Of a DNA stretch of 36,438 nucleotides, positions 7,097 to 16,542 are shown one piece after another (within the stretch, counting starts at the first letter, position 1; every line of letters begins with the position of its first letter). Both the position numbers and the translations under genes were made by a program. The notes beneath the pieces were generated by a model. It was given only the letters and a program-made list of their open reading frames with translations. It did no database searches and was not told where the DNA came from. The stretch is from an uncultured Ruminiclostridium sp. (GTDB taxonomy: Bacteria > Bacillota > Clostridia > Oscillospirales > Ruminococcaceae), in NCBI GenBank assembly GCA_949878745.1, contig CATLBH010000028.1:1-36438 (forward strand). Direction: 5' to 3'.

Positions 7097-9511
7097 TTGG
7101 ATTTATCAATGAAATGGCTTAACGATTACGTTAAAGCCGATATGCCGATAAAGGAATTCGCGGACGGTATGACAATGAGCGGTTCAAAGGTAGAGACTTA
7201 CAGAGATCTTTCGGAGCCGCTGAAAAATATCGTCGTGGGCAAGGTTATTAAGATAGAAAAGCACGCCGACAGCGAAAAGCTGTGGATATGCCAATTGGAC
7301 GTGGGGAAGGACGCTCCCGTTCAGATAGTTACCGCCGCCCAGAATCTTTACGAGGGCGCGGTGGTGCCGGTGGTGCTGGACGGGGGAGTATGCATAGACC
7401 GTCACAACAACACCGTAATGAAAATAAAAAAGGGCAAGCTGAGAGGGGTTGAAAGCTTCGGAATGATGTGCAGCTTCGACGAGCTGGGCATGGAAAACAG
7501 CGACTTCCCTTACGCTTCCCCCGACGGCATACTTATTTTCAACGAGGATCCCGATTTCGACAAATTTGTTATCGGAGAGGACGTAACCAAGGCGGTGGGA
7601 ATTGACGACACCGTTGTGGAATTCGAGATCACCAACAACCGCCCCGACTGTCTGTCGGTAATAGGGCTGGCCAGGGAGGCTCACGCCACCTTCCGTTTGC
7701 CCCTTGAGCTTAAAACCCCCGAATTCAAGGGAGTTGACGGAGACATCAACAAGGAGCTTTCAGTAACCGTGGAAAACGGGAAGCTTTGCTCCCGCTATAT
7801 GGCGGCGAAGGTCAAGGACATAAAAATAGCCCCCTCTCCCCGCTGGCTGGCGGAAAGGCTCAGGGCAAGCGGAGTTCGCTCCATCAACAATTTCGTGGAT
7901 ATCACCAACTTCGTAATGCTTGAATACGGCCACCCCATGCACGCCTTTGACGCAAGGTATGTGGAAGGAAATAAAATAGTGGTAAGAAACGCCAAGGAAG
8001 GCGAGTCTCTCAAGCTTCTGGACGATAAGACTCCCGAGCTTAAGCTGTCCGAGGATATGCTGGTTATCTGCAATGAGAAGGAGCCTATGGCTTTGGCGGG
8101 CGTTATGGGCGGATTAAACAGCGGTATAAGCGAGGACACGAACGAGGTTATTTTCGAGTCCGCCTGTTTCGACGGAGTGAACGTGCGCCGCACCGCGAAA
8201 AAAGCGGGAGTGAGGACGGAATCCAGTTCCAGGTTTGAAAAGGGTCTTGATCCCGAAAACGCCAAAAACGCGCTTTACAGGGCGCTGGAGCTGGTGGAGC
8301 TTTTGGGCTGCGGCAAAGTGGTGAGAAACGTTATCGACGTTTACCCCGCTGTCAAAGAGCCTAAGCGCCTTAAGCTTGACCCGGAATGGATAAATAATTT
8401 TTTGGGGGCAAATATACCCGAGTCGGAGCAGATAGAGAGCCTTAAGCGCCTTGACTTTGTTTACGACGAAACCGATAAAACCGTTACCCCTCCTGCGGTG
8501 AGGATAGATATCGAGCGTCCCTGCGACCTCGCTGAGGAGGTAGCCCGCATTTACGGCTATAACAGAATAGAGAGCACCGTTCCAAAGCTGGCTTCACACA
8601 ATATTCTGACCCCGAGGGAAATTCTTACGTCAAAGCTTATAAATATAATGACGGCTCAGGGCTGCCGCGAGACTATGACCTTCAGCTTTATTTCACCGAA
8701 GGGCTATGAAAAATGCAGGATAGACGAGTCGGAGCGGAAAAGCGTTGAGATAATGAACCCTCTTGGGGAGGATACAAGCGTTATGCGCACAAGTCTTATC
8801 CCCTCAATGATGGAGGTGGTGAGCCGCAATATAAATAACCGCACCTTAAGCGGCCGCTTTTTCGAGATAGGAAGAGAATATCACCCCATAGGGGATAAAA
8901 ACGAGCTCCCTGCCGAAAAGGAGGTCTTGATCTGCACCGTTTACGGAGACGGGGAGGATTTCTTCACCGTCAAGGGCATTGCCGAGGAGGTTCTGGACAA
9001 GTGCGGAGTTAAGCCTGTATTTACCGCGCTTCGTTCCAACCGAAGCTTCCACACGGGGCGCTGCGCCGAGATAACGGCCGAGGGAGGAAAGGTGATAGGC
9101 GTATGCGGCGAGATTCACCCCCTTGCGACGGAAAATTACGGAATCGACAAAACGAGGGTTTATATGCTTGTTATCAGGCTTGAAGAGCTTCTGGAATGCT
9201 CCGATCCCGACGTGAAATACACCGCGCTTCCCCGCTTCCCCGCTTCGGTAAGAGATTTGAGCTTGGTTTGCGACGCCGACGTATCCAACGGGGAGATTAG
9301 CGGAATTATCTCCAAGAACGCCAAGCACCTGGAGAACGTAAGGCTTTTCGATATTTATACCGGCGAGCAGATACCGGAGGGCAAAAAGAGCCTGTCCTAT
9401 AAGCTGACCTTCCGAAAGGCCGACGGTACCCTCACCGACGAGGAATGCGACAAGGCGGTGGGAAAAATAATCAACGCTCTTTCGGAGAAGAATATTACCC
9501 TGAGAACATAA
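7097..9511 (+). CDS. pheT: Phenylalanine-tRNA ligase beta subunit
   Basis: The 804-residue protein is the large structural and editing subunit of PheRS. Visible domains in order are an N-terminal segment (MKWLNDYV), an EMAP/OB-type tRNA-binding domain at about 40-150 (HADSEKLWICQLDVG), the B3/B4 editing domain at about 210-390, B5 at about 405-475, a catalytic-like core, and a C-terminal FDX-ACB anticodon-binding domain (about 710-803, starting near FPASVRDLSLV). The start is TTG with an AAAGGAGGAT site 7 bp upstream. Length is normal. The enzyme hydrolyses misacylated Tyr-tRNA-Phe at the B3/B4 site. Confidence 0.96.
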   Translation: MDLSMKWLNDYVKADMPIKEFADGMTMSGSKVETYRDLSEPLKNIVVGKVIKIEKHADSEKLWICQLDVGKDAPVQIVTAAQNLYEGAVVPVVLDGGVCIDRHNNTVMKIKKGKLRGVESFGMMCSFDELGMENSDFPYASPDGILIFNEDPDFDKFVIGEDVTKAVGIDDTVVEFEITNNRPDCLSVIGLAREAHATFRLPLELKTPEFKGVDGDINKELSVTVENGKLCSRYMAAKVKDIKIAPSPRWLAERLRASGVRSINNFVDITNFVMLEYGHPMHAFDARYVEGNKIVVRNAKEGESLKLLDDKTPELKLSEDMLVICNEKEPMALAGVMGGLNSGISEDTNEVIFESACFDGVNVRRTAKKAGVRTESSSRFEKGLDPENAKNALYRALELVELLGCGKVVRNVIDVYPAVKEPKRLKLDPEWINNFLGANIPESEQIESLKRLDFVYDETDKTVTPPAVRIDIERPCDLAEEVARIYGYNRIESTVPKLASHNILTPREILTSKLINIMTAQGCRETMTFSFISPKGYEKCRIDESERKSVEIMNPLGEDTSVMRTSLIPSMMEVVSRNINNRTLSGRFFEIGREYHPIGDKNELPAEKEVLICTVYGDGEDFFTVKGIAEEVLDKCGVKPVFTALRSNRSFHTGRCAEITAEGGKVIGVCGEIHPLATENYGIDKTRVYMLVIRLEELLECSDPDVKYTALPRFPASVRDLSLVCDADVSNGEISGIISKNAKHLENVRLFDIYTGEQIPEGKKSLSYKLTFRKADGTLTDEECDKAVGKIINALSEKNITLRT

Positions 9512-9542
9512 CTCTTTCGCGGGCTTATCAATATACCGAAAT

Positions 9543-9586
9543 AGGCGGTGTATGCCGCTTTTTTGAGCATTTTTCGGATATGCTCA
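9543..9586 (+). terminator. Tandem hairpins after pheT
   Basis: A GGCGGTGTATGCCGC hairpin with wobble pairs is followed by six T residues (9559-9564). A second hairpin, GAGCAT (9565-9570) / ATGCTC (9580-9585), follows directly. The first fits a modest Rho-independent terminator of the pheST transcript. Confidence 0.6.
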
Positions 9587-9651
9587 CAAAAACGTCAATT
9601 TCATAGGGTAAAATATTTAATATTTTATTTTATAAAGAGCAAAAGGAAGGA

Positions 9652-10923
9652 ATGATCATAAAAATGTCTTTTAAAAAGAGAATAACGGCTTCGGTAACCG
9701 CCGTCGCTTTGGCCGCCGTGTCGGCTGCCACCCTGTCGGGCTGCTCCCAAAGCGTATCCAGGGCTATGACCGTCAACGGCGAGGATATTCCCGCGGGAAT
9801 TTACATTCTTTACAGCGGTCACGCTTACGCCGACGCCACAAAGAAGCTCAGCGAGGAACAGCCCGATCTGGACACAAGCGCCGAGGGCTTCGACTATTAC
9901 AGCCAGACGGTGGACGGGATCCCCTTTGCCGATTATGTTAAGAGGGAAACGGAAAATTACTGTAAGCGCCATACGGCGGTGAACGATATTTTCGACAGTC
10001 TCGGGATAGAGTTTGACGAGGAAACGGAGGATACTGTAAACGACGTTTTTCAGGCGCAGTGGGATTTTGACGTATCCTCATACTCCAATTCGAGCTCTTT
10101 CTCCTACCTTAAAGGGGCTAAGACCTTGGGCGGTTATTTCGAGTCCATAGGCGTTTCGAAATCCTCCTTCAAGGATTATACGATAAACACCTACCGCGGT
10201 ACGGAGATTTTCGAGCATTATTACAGCGAGGGCGGCACCGAAGAGGTACCCAAGGAGGATATCAGAAAGTGGATAGACGAAAACTATTCCCTTGCCCGTT
10301 ATTTCAGCGTGTCTCTTAAGGACAGCGAGGGGAATCTTATAGAGGACGAGGCGGAGCTGAAAAAGCTTGAAGACCTTGCCAACGAATATAAGGACAAGCT
10401 CAGCGACGGCGGCTCCTTCGCGGAGGTTTACGCGGCTCATCAGAAATACCTTAGCGAGCAGTCGGGCGAGGAGAACGCCTCCGAAGGCTCCGACGCCGAC
10501 AGTGCCGCCGACGAGAAGGAGGATAAGGATTATAACAGCCTTATCGCAAAGACTTCAACCTCTCCCAGCGAGGAATTTGTCGAGTCGCTGTTTGAGCAGG
10601 AAAAGAACACCGTGACCGTGTTTAAGACCGACGCTTACTATTATGTGGTGCAGAAACTCGACGTTCTGGAGACCGAAGGCGCGGACGGAGAGGGAGAGAC
10701 GGATTATGTGAAGAATTACACCCAGACCGCCCTTCAGGAGCTTAAGGGGGACGATATGGAGAATGTGTTCAAGGACAAATACGCGTCTTATTCCGTAGAG
10801 GTTAACGACTCCGCCCCAGATTACGCGAGGGATCAGGCTATGAACGCGCTCAGCGGACTTACTACCATTACGCAGATACAGTACCAGAACTATTATTCAC
10901 AGATGTTTAACTATGGCGGTTAA
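9652..10923 (+). CDS. PrsA/SurA-like peptidylprolyl isomerase lipoprotein
   Basis: The 423-residue protein has a lipoprotein signal peptide with lipobox TLSGC (Cys31). The mature part begins with a SurA-N-like motif (MTVNGEDIPAGIYILY) and is helical to about residue 190. A parvulin-like section follows (about 210-345: ARYFSVSLKD, then LSDGGSFAEVYAAH), with an acidic low-complexity insertion (about 272-295). This architecture suggests an extracytoplasmic chaperone or foldase for secreted proteins. The parvulin consensus is weak, so isomerase activity is uncertain. The start could be ATG 9652 or ATG 9664: the GGAAGG site is nearly adjacent to the former and 13 bp from the latter. The gene is monocistronic, bounded by hairpins. 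Confidence 0.75.
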   Translation: MIIKMSFKKRITASVTAVALAAVSAATLSGCSQSVSRAMTVNGEDIPAGIYILYSGHAYADATKKLSEEQPDLDTSAEGFDYYSQTVDGIPFADYVKRETENYCKRHTAVNDIFDSLGIEFDEETEDTVNDVFQAQWDFDVSSYSNSSSFSYLKGAKTLGGYFESIGVSKSSFKDYTINTYRGTEIFEHYYSEGGTEEVPKEDIRKWIDENYSLARYFSVSLKDSEGNLIEDEAELKKLEDLANEYKDKLSDGGSFAEVYAAHQKYLSEQSGEENASEGSDADSAADEKEDKDYNSLIAKTSTSPSEEFVESLFEQEKNTVTVFKTDAYYYVVQKLDVLETEGADGEGETDYVKNYTQTALQELKGDDMENVFKDKYASYSVEVNDSAPDYARDQAMNALSGLTTITQIQYQNYYSQMFNYGG

Positions 10924-10925
10924 CA

Positions 10926-10975
10926 CCGATATTCGGTCGAATCGGGTATAAATAACGACCGAATATCGGCGCTTT
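10926..10975 (+). terminator. Strong terminator after the PrsA-like gene
   Basis: A perfect 14-bp stem, CCGATATTCGGTCG (10926-10939) / CGACCGAATATCGG (10956-10969), is followed by CGCTTTT. A second AT-rich hairpin (TCTTTAAA / TTTAAAGA) lies just beyond it. Confidence 0.8.
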
Positions 10976-11135
10976 TAAAGCGGTCTTTAAACAAGTATGC
11001 TTTAAAGATCGGGAAAAAACAAGCGAATAAAATCGGGGAAGGTCGGAAGGATTTTCCCCCTTTTTGTTGTGCGGGTAATAACGATTTTTTCTTATGTTGT
11101 AAAAACCCGGCCGCTGAATGCAGAAAGGCGGATAT

Positions 11136-13091
11136 ATGATAATTTTACAGGGAAAGGATATAGCCGTAAGCTTTGGCGAGAGAGTTTTGTTCTCTAACGT
11201 CAATTTTGCGGTGGACGAAAACGACAAAATAGGGCTGGCGGGGGTAAACGGAGCGGGAAAAACCACTCTTTTCCGTATGCTGGCGGGTATGGAGCCGGAG
11301 GATCACGAGGGCTCGATTGTGAAACAGGCGGGTCTTACCGTCGGATTTATGGAGCAGCATGTGCTCAGAAACGACGAAATAAGCGTTTACGACGAAGCGC
11401 TTTCGGTGTTCGAAGGTCTTATGGAGACGGAAAAGGAGCTTGAAGCGCTGCACGAAAGGATAGACGGCGGCGATACCGACGAAAAGCTTCTGGAAAAGCA
11501 GATGAACCTTACCGAACGGTTTCAGGACGAAGGGGGACTTACCTTTCGGGCGCGAACCGAAAGTATGCTTATGGGAATGGGTTTTAAAAAAGAGGATCTT
11601 CAAAAGCCGGTAAGAGTTTTAAGCGGCGGGGAGCGCTCGAAGCTTCAGCTGGTGAAGCTGCTGCTTTCGGGGGCGAAGCTTTTGCTTTTGGACGAACCCA
11701 CAAACCATCTGGATATAGAGGCGTCGGAGTGGCTTGAAAGCTTTTTGCTGGAATTCAGGGGGGCGTATATCGTTATTTCCCACGACCGTTATTTCCTGGA
11801 TAAGGTCACCAATAAGACTTTCGCGCTGGATAATTTTACTTTGGATACTTATAAGGGAAATTACACCGAATATTTAAGACAGTATGACGAAAGAGTGACC
11901 TATCTCACCAAAAAATACACGGAAATGACGGAGGAAATACACCGTATAGAGGGGATAATAGAACAGCAAAGGCGCTTTAATCAGGAGCATAACTATATCA
12001 CGATTCGCTCAAAGGAAAAACAGATAGAGCGTATCAGGAAGGAGTTGGTTCCCCCGCCTCCCCCAAGACGGAAAATACATTTTCAGATACCCTGCCGCCT
12101 CGCCCACGGAACCGATGTTATCACCGCAAAGGATTTGTCCCTTAGAATAGGGGGGCAAGAGCTTTTCAGGGACGTGGATTTCGAGATAAAATACGGCGAG
12201 AGAGTGTTTTTGCTGGGAGCCAACGGCTGCGGCAAATCCAGTCTTATGAAGCTTGTTTTGGGCAAGCTTAATGGGGAAGGCAGCGCGTATATCGCGGACT
12301 GGCTCAAAATCGGATATTTTGACCAACTTCAGGAACTGAGACTCACCAGCGCCAAAACGACCATGGATTTTGTGTGGGACGATTTCCCGAAGCTTAACAG
12401 AACACAGGTACAATCGGCGCTGGCGATGTTCAAGCTGTACGGGGAGCAGCTTCAAAAGCCCGTTAATATGCTGTCGGGCGGCGAAGCGGCAAAGGTGATT
12501 TTGCTTAAAATAATGCTGGAGGGGCCGAACCTGCTTTTGCTGGACGAGCCAACCAACCACTTGGATCTTGAGGCGAGGGAAGGGCTTACGGAAGCGCTTT
12601 CCGATTACAAGGGAACGATGCTGATTATTTCCCATGACCGCGCTCTTATAAACTGTCTGGCTACCAAGCTGATGTTTTTGCACAGGAACGGAATGGAGAT
12701 TTTTTCGGGGAGCTATGACGAATGGAAGGAGAGCCGAGCGGCTTCGGCTGAGGGGGCGGGAGCCGAGGAAAACTGCGCAAAAGCCGTAGGGGGCGGAAAA
12801 GGCGGATCCGATCTTGCTTCCGCACCCAAGGTCAACACCTATAAAGAGCAGAAGGAAAGGCAGAGCAGGCTTCGGAAGGCGGCCACAAAGGTGAAAAAGC
12901 TTGAGGAGGAGATAGAAGCGCTTGAAAAGGAAGCAGAGGAGATTAACAGGCGGCTTTCGGAAAACAGCGGGGATTATATGCGGGCTATGGAGGACAGCGA
13001 AAGGCTTTCGGAGGTGGAGAGCTTGCAGCTGGAATTGATGGAACGGTGGGAGGAAGCGGGGAAAGAACTGGCGGAGATGGAAAAAGGATGA
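11136..13091 (+). CDS. ABC-F family ATPase (YdiF-like)
   Basis: The 651-residue soluble protein has two ATP-binding cassettes and no membrane segments, the mark of ABC-F proteins, which act on the ribosome. The first cassette has Walker A GVNGAGKTT, signature LSGGERSK and Walker B LLLLDEPTNHLD. An interdomain linker rich in charged helix follows (about residues 230-300). The second cassette has GANGCGKSS, LSGGEAAK and LLLLDEPTNHLD. The last ~100 residues are a coiled coil preceded by a Gly/Ala-rich linker. ATG 11136 is preferred over ATG 11118 because AGAAAGGCGG precedes it and the ABC fold begins at once. Members either aid translation or protect against ribosome antibiotics; which applies here cannot be told. 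Confidence 0.9.
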   Translation: MIILQGKDIAVSFGERVLFSNVNFAVDENDKIGLAGVNGAGKTTLFRMLAGMEPEDHEGSIVKQAGLTVGFMEQHVLRNDEISVYDEALSVFEGLMETEKELEALHERIDGGDTDEKLLEKQMNLTERFQDEGGLTFRARTESMLMGMGFKKEDLQKPVRVLSGGERSKLQLVKLLLSGAKLLLLDEPTNHLDIEASEWLESFLLEFRGAYIVISHDRYFLDKVTNKTFALDNFTLDTYKGNYTEYLRQYDERVTYLTKKYTEMTEEIHRIEGIIEQQRRFNQEHNYITIRSKEKQIERIRKELVPPPPPRRKIHFQIPCRLAHGTDVITAKDLSLRIGGQELFRDVDFEIKYGERVFLLGANGCGKSSLMKLVLGKLNGEGSAYIADWLKIGYFDQLQELRLTSAKTTMDFVWDDFPKLNRTQVQSALAMFKLYGEQLQKPVNMLSGGEAAKVILLKIMLEGPNLLLLDEPTNHLDLEAREGLTEALSDYKGTMLIISHDRALINCLATKLMFLHRNGMEIFSGSYDEWKESRAASAEGAGAEENCAKAVGGGKGGSDLASAPKVNTYKEQKERQSRLRKAATKVKKLEEEIEALEKEAEEINRRLSENSGDYMRAMEDSERLSEVESLQLELMERWEEAGKELAEMEKG

Positions 13092-13257
13092 TTTTCGGCT
13101 AAAATGGTTGATTATCTCAAAAAAGCTATGATTTACGGGCATACAAGCAGGATTTCAAGCTGAATTTACTACCAATTTTCGGTAAGTCTTTGGCTATCTC
13201 TGCACTTGAATATTTCCTTCGCCGATTTCACGCGCAATCACCCCGCAGAAGCAGGCG

Positions 13258-13316
13258 AAGCCGCCGCTTCGGGCGTAGAAAACAAACTCTATTTTCTATC
13301 CCAGAAGCGGCGGCTT
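13258..13316. terminator. Long hairpin after the ABC-F gene
   Basis: A 13-bp perfect stem, AAGCCGCCGCTTC (13258-13270) / GAAGCGGCGGCTT (13304-13316), holds an inner 7-bp stem, TAGAAAA / TTTTCTA. It sits between the plus-strand ABC-F gene and the convergent minus-strand pseudogene and probably terminates from one or both sides. Apart from it, the 13092-13393 gap holds only a 12-bp tandem repeat. Confidence 0.6.
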
Positions 13317-13373
13317 ACTTTATAACACTTATCCCATTATACATTTCGACCGTTTATAATCCAACGCGATTAC

Positions 13374-13397
13374 ACGCAATATCATACGCAATATCAT
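13374..13397. repeat. Tandem 12-bp repeat ACGCAATATCAT
   Basis: Two exact adjacent copies (13374-13385 and 13386-13397) overlap the stop region of the minus-strand pseudogene. Confidence 0.6.
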
Positions 13398-14260
13398 TTT
13401 AACCAAGCAAACGAAGAAAACTCCGCCGTAATCCCCGTTTTACCGTCAATTTTGAGCCTTAACCCGTCAACCGTATTCGCAAAAATAAAATCCCCCTTAA
13501 TTTCAAACGTCTCTATCCTACTGTAAAAAGCCTTAAATCCCCCTCTCTCACACAATAAACCGCTTTTCGTATAATCGGCCGGCTTCCACCTTAACCCGCA
13601 CTCCCTTGAAACGGAATATAAGGCCAGATAATTATCGCCGCAAGTCTGCTCACAATTTGCCGGCACGATAAATCCGTCATCATAATACTGTAAATTGTCT
13701 GTTTTATTCTTAAACTCAACCGACCTACCGTCAACCGATAAAATATTATCTTTAACCTCCGCTTCCGAAAGCAGCGGGTTCCAAGCCTCGGAATAATAAT
13801 ACAAATACGAGCGTTTTTCATCAAATACCCCGTATTGTCCGTGAGAACGTGAATCGCCCTATCGTCGGCAAAGTACACCTTATACTAAATCCCAATAGAA
13901 ATCAGACAAATCCGACGATTGGAGCGTCCCTCCTCTGCGTCAGCCCTCCTTGAAATATGTGCATATTCCTGCGTCGGGACTTCCTTGATTAGGAACGCTC
14001 CACCCGCCGCCTTTGTATGATTTCTATTGAGAATTAGTATTAAGCCAATTATTAACCTTTATAACCCCAATCATTTCGCGATTTTCAATAAAGCTCCGGC
14101 TCACGGAAGGATCAAACTTGAAAACAAGCTCGTCCAAGGAGTTGAACCAATAAAGCTCCCGACGGTTCACCGCCAGCGCGGAGCCGCCGCGGAATTCGTA
14201 CAATTCCCCTCTTTCGGCTCCCGCTCCGATCTTTTCAAGCAGCTTTTGCTTTAAATCACC
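13394..14260 (-). pseudogene. Disrupted hypothetical gene split by a MITE
   Basis: Two coding pieces lie in order on the minus strand. The 5' piece (about 14260-14043) reads DLKQKLLEKIGAGAERGE at its start and ends INNWL-like (KVNNWL) before running into the element and a stop. The 3' piece starts KVYFADD next to the element (about 13879), needs a one-base shift near 13855-13865, and then reads GDSRSHGQYGVFDEK and on to the stop at 13394. No ATG/GTG/TTG is seen at the 5' end, about 20 bp after the Na/Pi transporter stop. The protein is unrecognised, soluble-looking and rich in aromatic residues. Loss of start, frameshift and insertion together point to an inactive gene once co-transcribed with the transporter. 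Confidence 0.65.
13883..14039. mobile_element. MITE-like element, copy A2 (157 bp)
   Basis: The terminal inverted repeats are about 28 bp: TACTAAATCCCAATAGAAAT at the left and its near-complement ending TTAGTA at the right. Direct repeats TTA (13880-13882) and TTA (14040-14042) flank it. Bases 13918-14039 match 1-122. An inner inverted pair GGAGCGT/ACGCTCC is also present. There is no ORF, so transposition would need a transposase supplied in trans. Confidence 0.85.
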
Positions 14261-14281
14261 CCTTATACAGCAATGCGACCT

Positions 14282-16051
14282 CTAATCCTTCCCCTTCTTA
14301 GGCAGCGCGTACTTCTGCGTAAACCCCGTAAACTTCTCCAAGAAAAACGCGTCCTCCGTCTTTTTCAGCTCATTGATATACTCGTGAGTCTCAAAGCTCC
14401 CCTCTTGGATCTGTATAAGACAAACCGCGATATTCGAACAGTGATCCGCTATCCTCTCGAAATTGGTAAGAAGATCCGACAGAACAAATCCAGCCTCAAT
14501 GGTACACTTCCCCTTTCTCAGCCTCTTCACATGGTGCTTTTTCAGTTCGTTGCGAAGATTGTCGATAACCTCCTCCAGCGGCTCCACCGTTTTCGCCTGC
14601 TTGATATCCCCGGTGGCGAAGGCGGAAAACGCCAGCCCCACTATCTCGCTGGTGGCGGCAATATATATTCTAAGCTCCTCCTTCGCCTTGTCCGAAAACT
14701 CCAGATTCTTGCGGTGAAGCTCCTCCGCCGCCTCGAGAGTATTAACAGCGTGGTCGGAAATTCGCTCTATATCTCCGATACAGTGAAGAAGAAGGGATAT
14801 TTCCTTGCTGTCCGCTTCGGTTATGTGCTGAGAGTTGAGCTGTAAAAGATAAGTTCCTATTTTATCCTCGTATTCGTCCACCCGGTTTTCGTTGGCGATT
14901 ATCTCTTCCCCGGTGGCTTCGTCATAGTCGGTGAGCATATTTATCGCGTCCGCAAGAGTGGTTTGGGTAAGCGAAGCCATTTGTACCGACAGCGTGCGGC
15001 ACTGGTCGATGGCGAAGGAGGGAGAGGACAGAAAACGCTTGTCCAGTCTGGCGTAATTCTCGTCGTGATGCTTCCCCTCCCGCACCGTGACGCGCGCCAG
15101 CTTTTCCAGAAGCTTCGCGAATGGGAAAAGCACTATCGCCGTGGCTACGTTGAATACCGTATGAACTATCGCGATGGACACCTGATTCGCCACCGTGTCC
15201 GCGAAGGCGAAGTTAAATATCCCGTCCGCTATGTAATAAAGCGCCAGAAACAGGACCGTTCCTATCACGTTAAAATAAAGGTGAATAACCGCCGCCCTCT
15301 TGGCGTTCTTCCCCGCGCCCACGCTCGAAATAAGCGCCGTGGAACAGGTGCCTATGTTTTGTCCCATTATAATGGGTATCGCGCTGCCCAAGGGGAGCGC
15401 CCCCGTGGAGGACAGGGCCTGTAAAATGCCCACGGAAGCGGAGGAGCTTTGCATAATCGCCGTAACTACAATCCCGCAAAGCACCCCCAAAACGGGATTG
15501 GAAAACATGGTGAGAATCCGCGAAAACTCCGGCACGTCAGCCAAGGGCTTTACCGTGTCCGACATGGTGCTCATGCCTATCATAAGCATGGCGAAGCCGA
15601 TTAAAATAGTGGCTATGTTATATTTTTTCCCTTTTTTCACAAAGGTAAGTATACCCACGGCGATTATGGCAACTATCGGCGAAAAATTGGAGGGGTTCAG
15701 CATCTTTATAAACGGATTGTCCCCCTCTATCCCCGTGAGGGATATGAGCCAGGCCGTCACCGTGGAACCTATATTCGCTCCCATAATTACCCCCGTGGCT
15801 TGACTAAGCTGCATTATGCCGGAGTTTACGAAACCCACCACCATTACCGTGGTGGCGGAGGAGCACTGCATAAGAGCCGTTACCACCAGTCCCAGAAGAA
15901 GCCCCTTAAGGGTGCTGCTGGTAAGCCTTTCCAGAATGCGCTCCAACTTGCCGCCCGACAGCTTCTCGAGGCCGATGTTCATAACCTTCATTCCGTAAAG
16001 GAACAGCGCAAGTCCTCCCACAAACGTGAGTACTCTTAATAAGACGTCCAT
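14282..16051 (-). CDS. Na/Pi cotransporter family protein with PhoU-like tail
   Basis: The 589-residue protein is a membrane transporter of the NptA/YjbB type (PF02690), predicted to couple sodium and phosphate movement. The two inverted repeats carry the family hallmarks: QCSSATT with GANIGST in the first (about 62-95) and QSSSASVG with GQNIGTC in the second (about 200-235). Around eight hydrophobic helices fill residues 1-310. Residues about 345-560 form a PhoU-like helical bundle (DYEDKIGTYL-type segments) that may regulate transport. The start ATG is preceded by GGGAAAGG. It is divergent from rpoB, and the degraded gene at 13394 lies directly downstream. Confidence 0.92.
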   Translation of the reverse strand: MDVLLRVLTFVGGLALFLYGMKVMNIGLEKLSGGKLERILERLTSSTLKGLLLGLVVTALMQCSSATTVMVVGFVNSGIMQLSQATGVIMGANIGSTVTAWLISLTGIEGDNPFIKMLNPSNFSPIVAIIAVGILTFVKKGKKYNIATILIGFAMLMIGMSTMSDTVKPLADVPEFSRILTMFSNPVLGVLCGIVVTAIMQSSSASVGILQALSSTGALPLGSAIPIIMGQNIGTCSTALISSVGAGKNAKRAAVIHLYFNVIGTVLFLALYYIADGIFNFAFADTVANQVSIAIVHTVFNVATAIVLFPFAKLLEKLARVTVREGKHHDENYARLDKRFLSSPSFAIDQCRTLSVQMASLTQTTLADAINMLTDYDEATGEEIIANENRVDEYEDKIGTYLLQLNSQHITEADSKEISLLLHCIGDIERISDHAVNTLEAAEELHRKNLEFSDKAKEELRIYIAATSEIVGLAFSAFATGDIKQAKTVEPLEEVIDNLRNELKKHHVKRLRKGKCTIEAGFVLSDLLTNFERIADHCSNIAVCLIQIQEGSFETHEYINELKKTEDAFFLEKFTGFTQKYALPKKGKD

Positions 16052-16137
16052 TTTAAAACCTTTCCCTATAGAAACCGTCCGCTCAGAAACGGTTCCCGAT
16101 CGGTGCGATAAGTTAATAGTTAATAGTCGATAGTTAG

Positions 16138-16229
16138 TACTAATCCCTTTTAAAACTGTCGGATTAGTGCTTTGGGTGCAATCCCTTTTTAAACTGTGTG
16201 TATTTCGTCAAATTAAAAAGGGATTGGTA
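16138..16229. mobile_element. MITE-like element, copy B2 (92 bp, inverted)
   Basis: This is the reverse complement of the element at 3995-4086 with the same length and few mismatches. It starts TACTAATCCC and ends GGGATTGGTA. Flanks are TAG (16135-16137) and TAA (16230-16232), an imperfect duplication. It lies between the divergent transporter gene and rpoB; the rest of 16230-16410 is AT-rich and featureless. Confidence 0.8.
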
Positions 16230-16409
16230 TAACACATAAATTATATCAAAAAAAGTCGTCGAAGACAACAAGTAAAAAAACTTTTGACGTAGAATTTTAC
16301 GGAGCGTTTTAAGGTGAAATATGGATATAATAACGGAAAAAAATAAAAAACAATAAAAAATTCTTTTATAAGCACCGAAAAAATACTGAAAAAATATCCC
16401 CTTAACCTC

Positions 16410-16438
16410 TTGACTTTTTCCTGAATTTGGAGTATACT
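16410..16438 (+). promoter_or_regulatory. Promoter of rpoBC
   Basis: TTGACT (16410-16415) and TATACT (16433-16438) are separated by 17 bp. A leader of about 100 nt follows, with TAAGGAGTG (16525-16533) as ribosome binding site. This indicates that rpoB has its own promoter here. Confidence 0.75.
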
Positions 16439-16542
16439 AATACAATGTATCATAATGGATATGTATGTATTTCGGAAGTTAAGACCCCCGCAAAAACCGA
16501 CGGAATTCTGCATCAGCGTTGATTTAAGGAGTGAATTAGCCA

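Noticed and set aside
12009-13142. 377-codon minus-strand frame opposite the ABC-F gene
   Set aside because: The plus-strand ABC-F motifs are intact across it, and the reverse protein is low-complexity and unlike any family.
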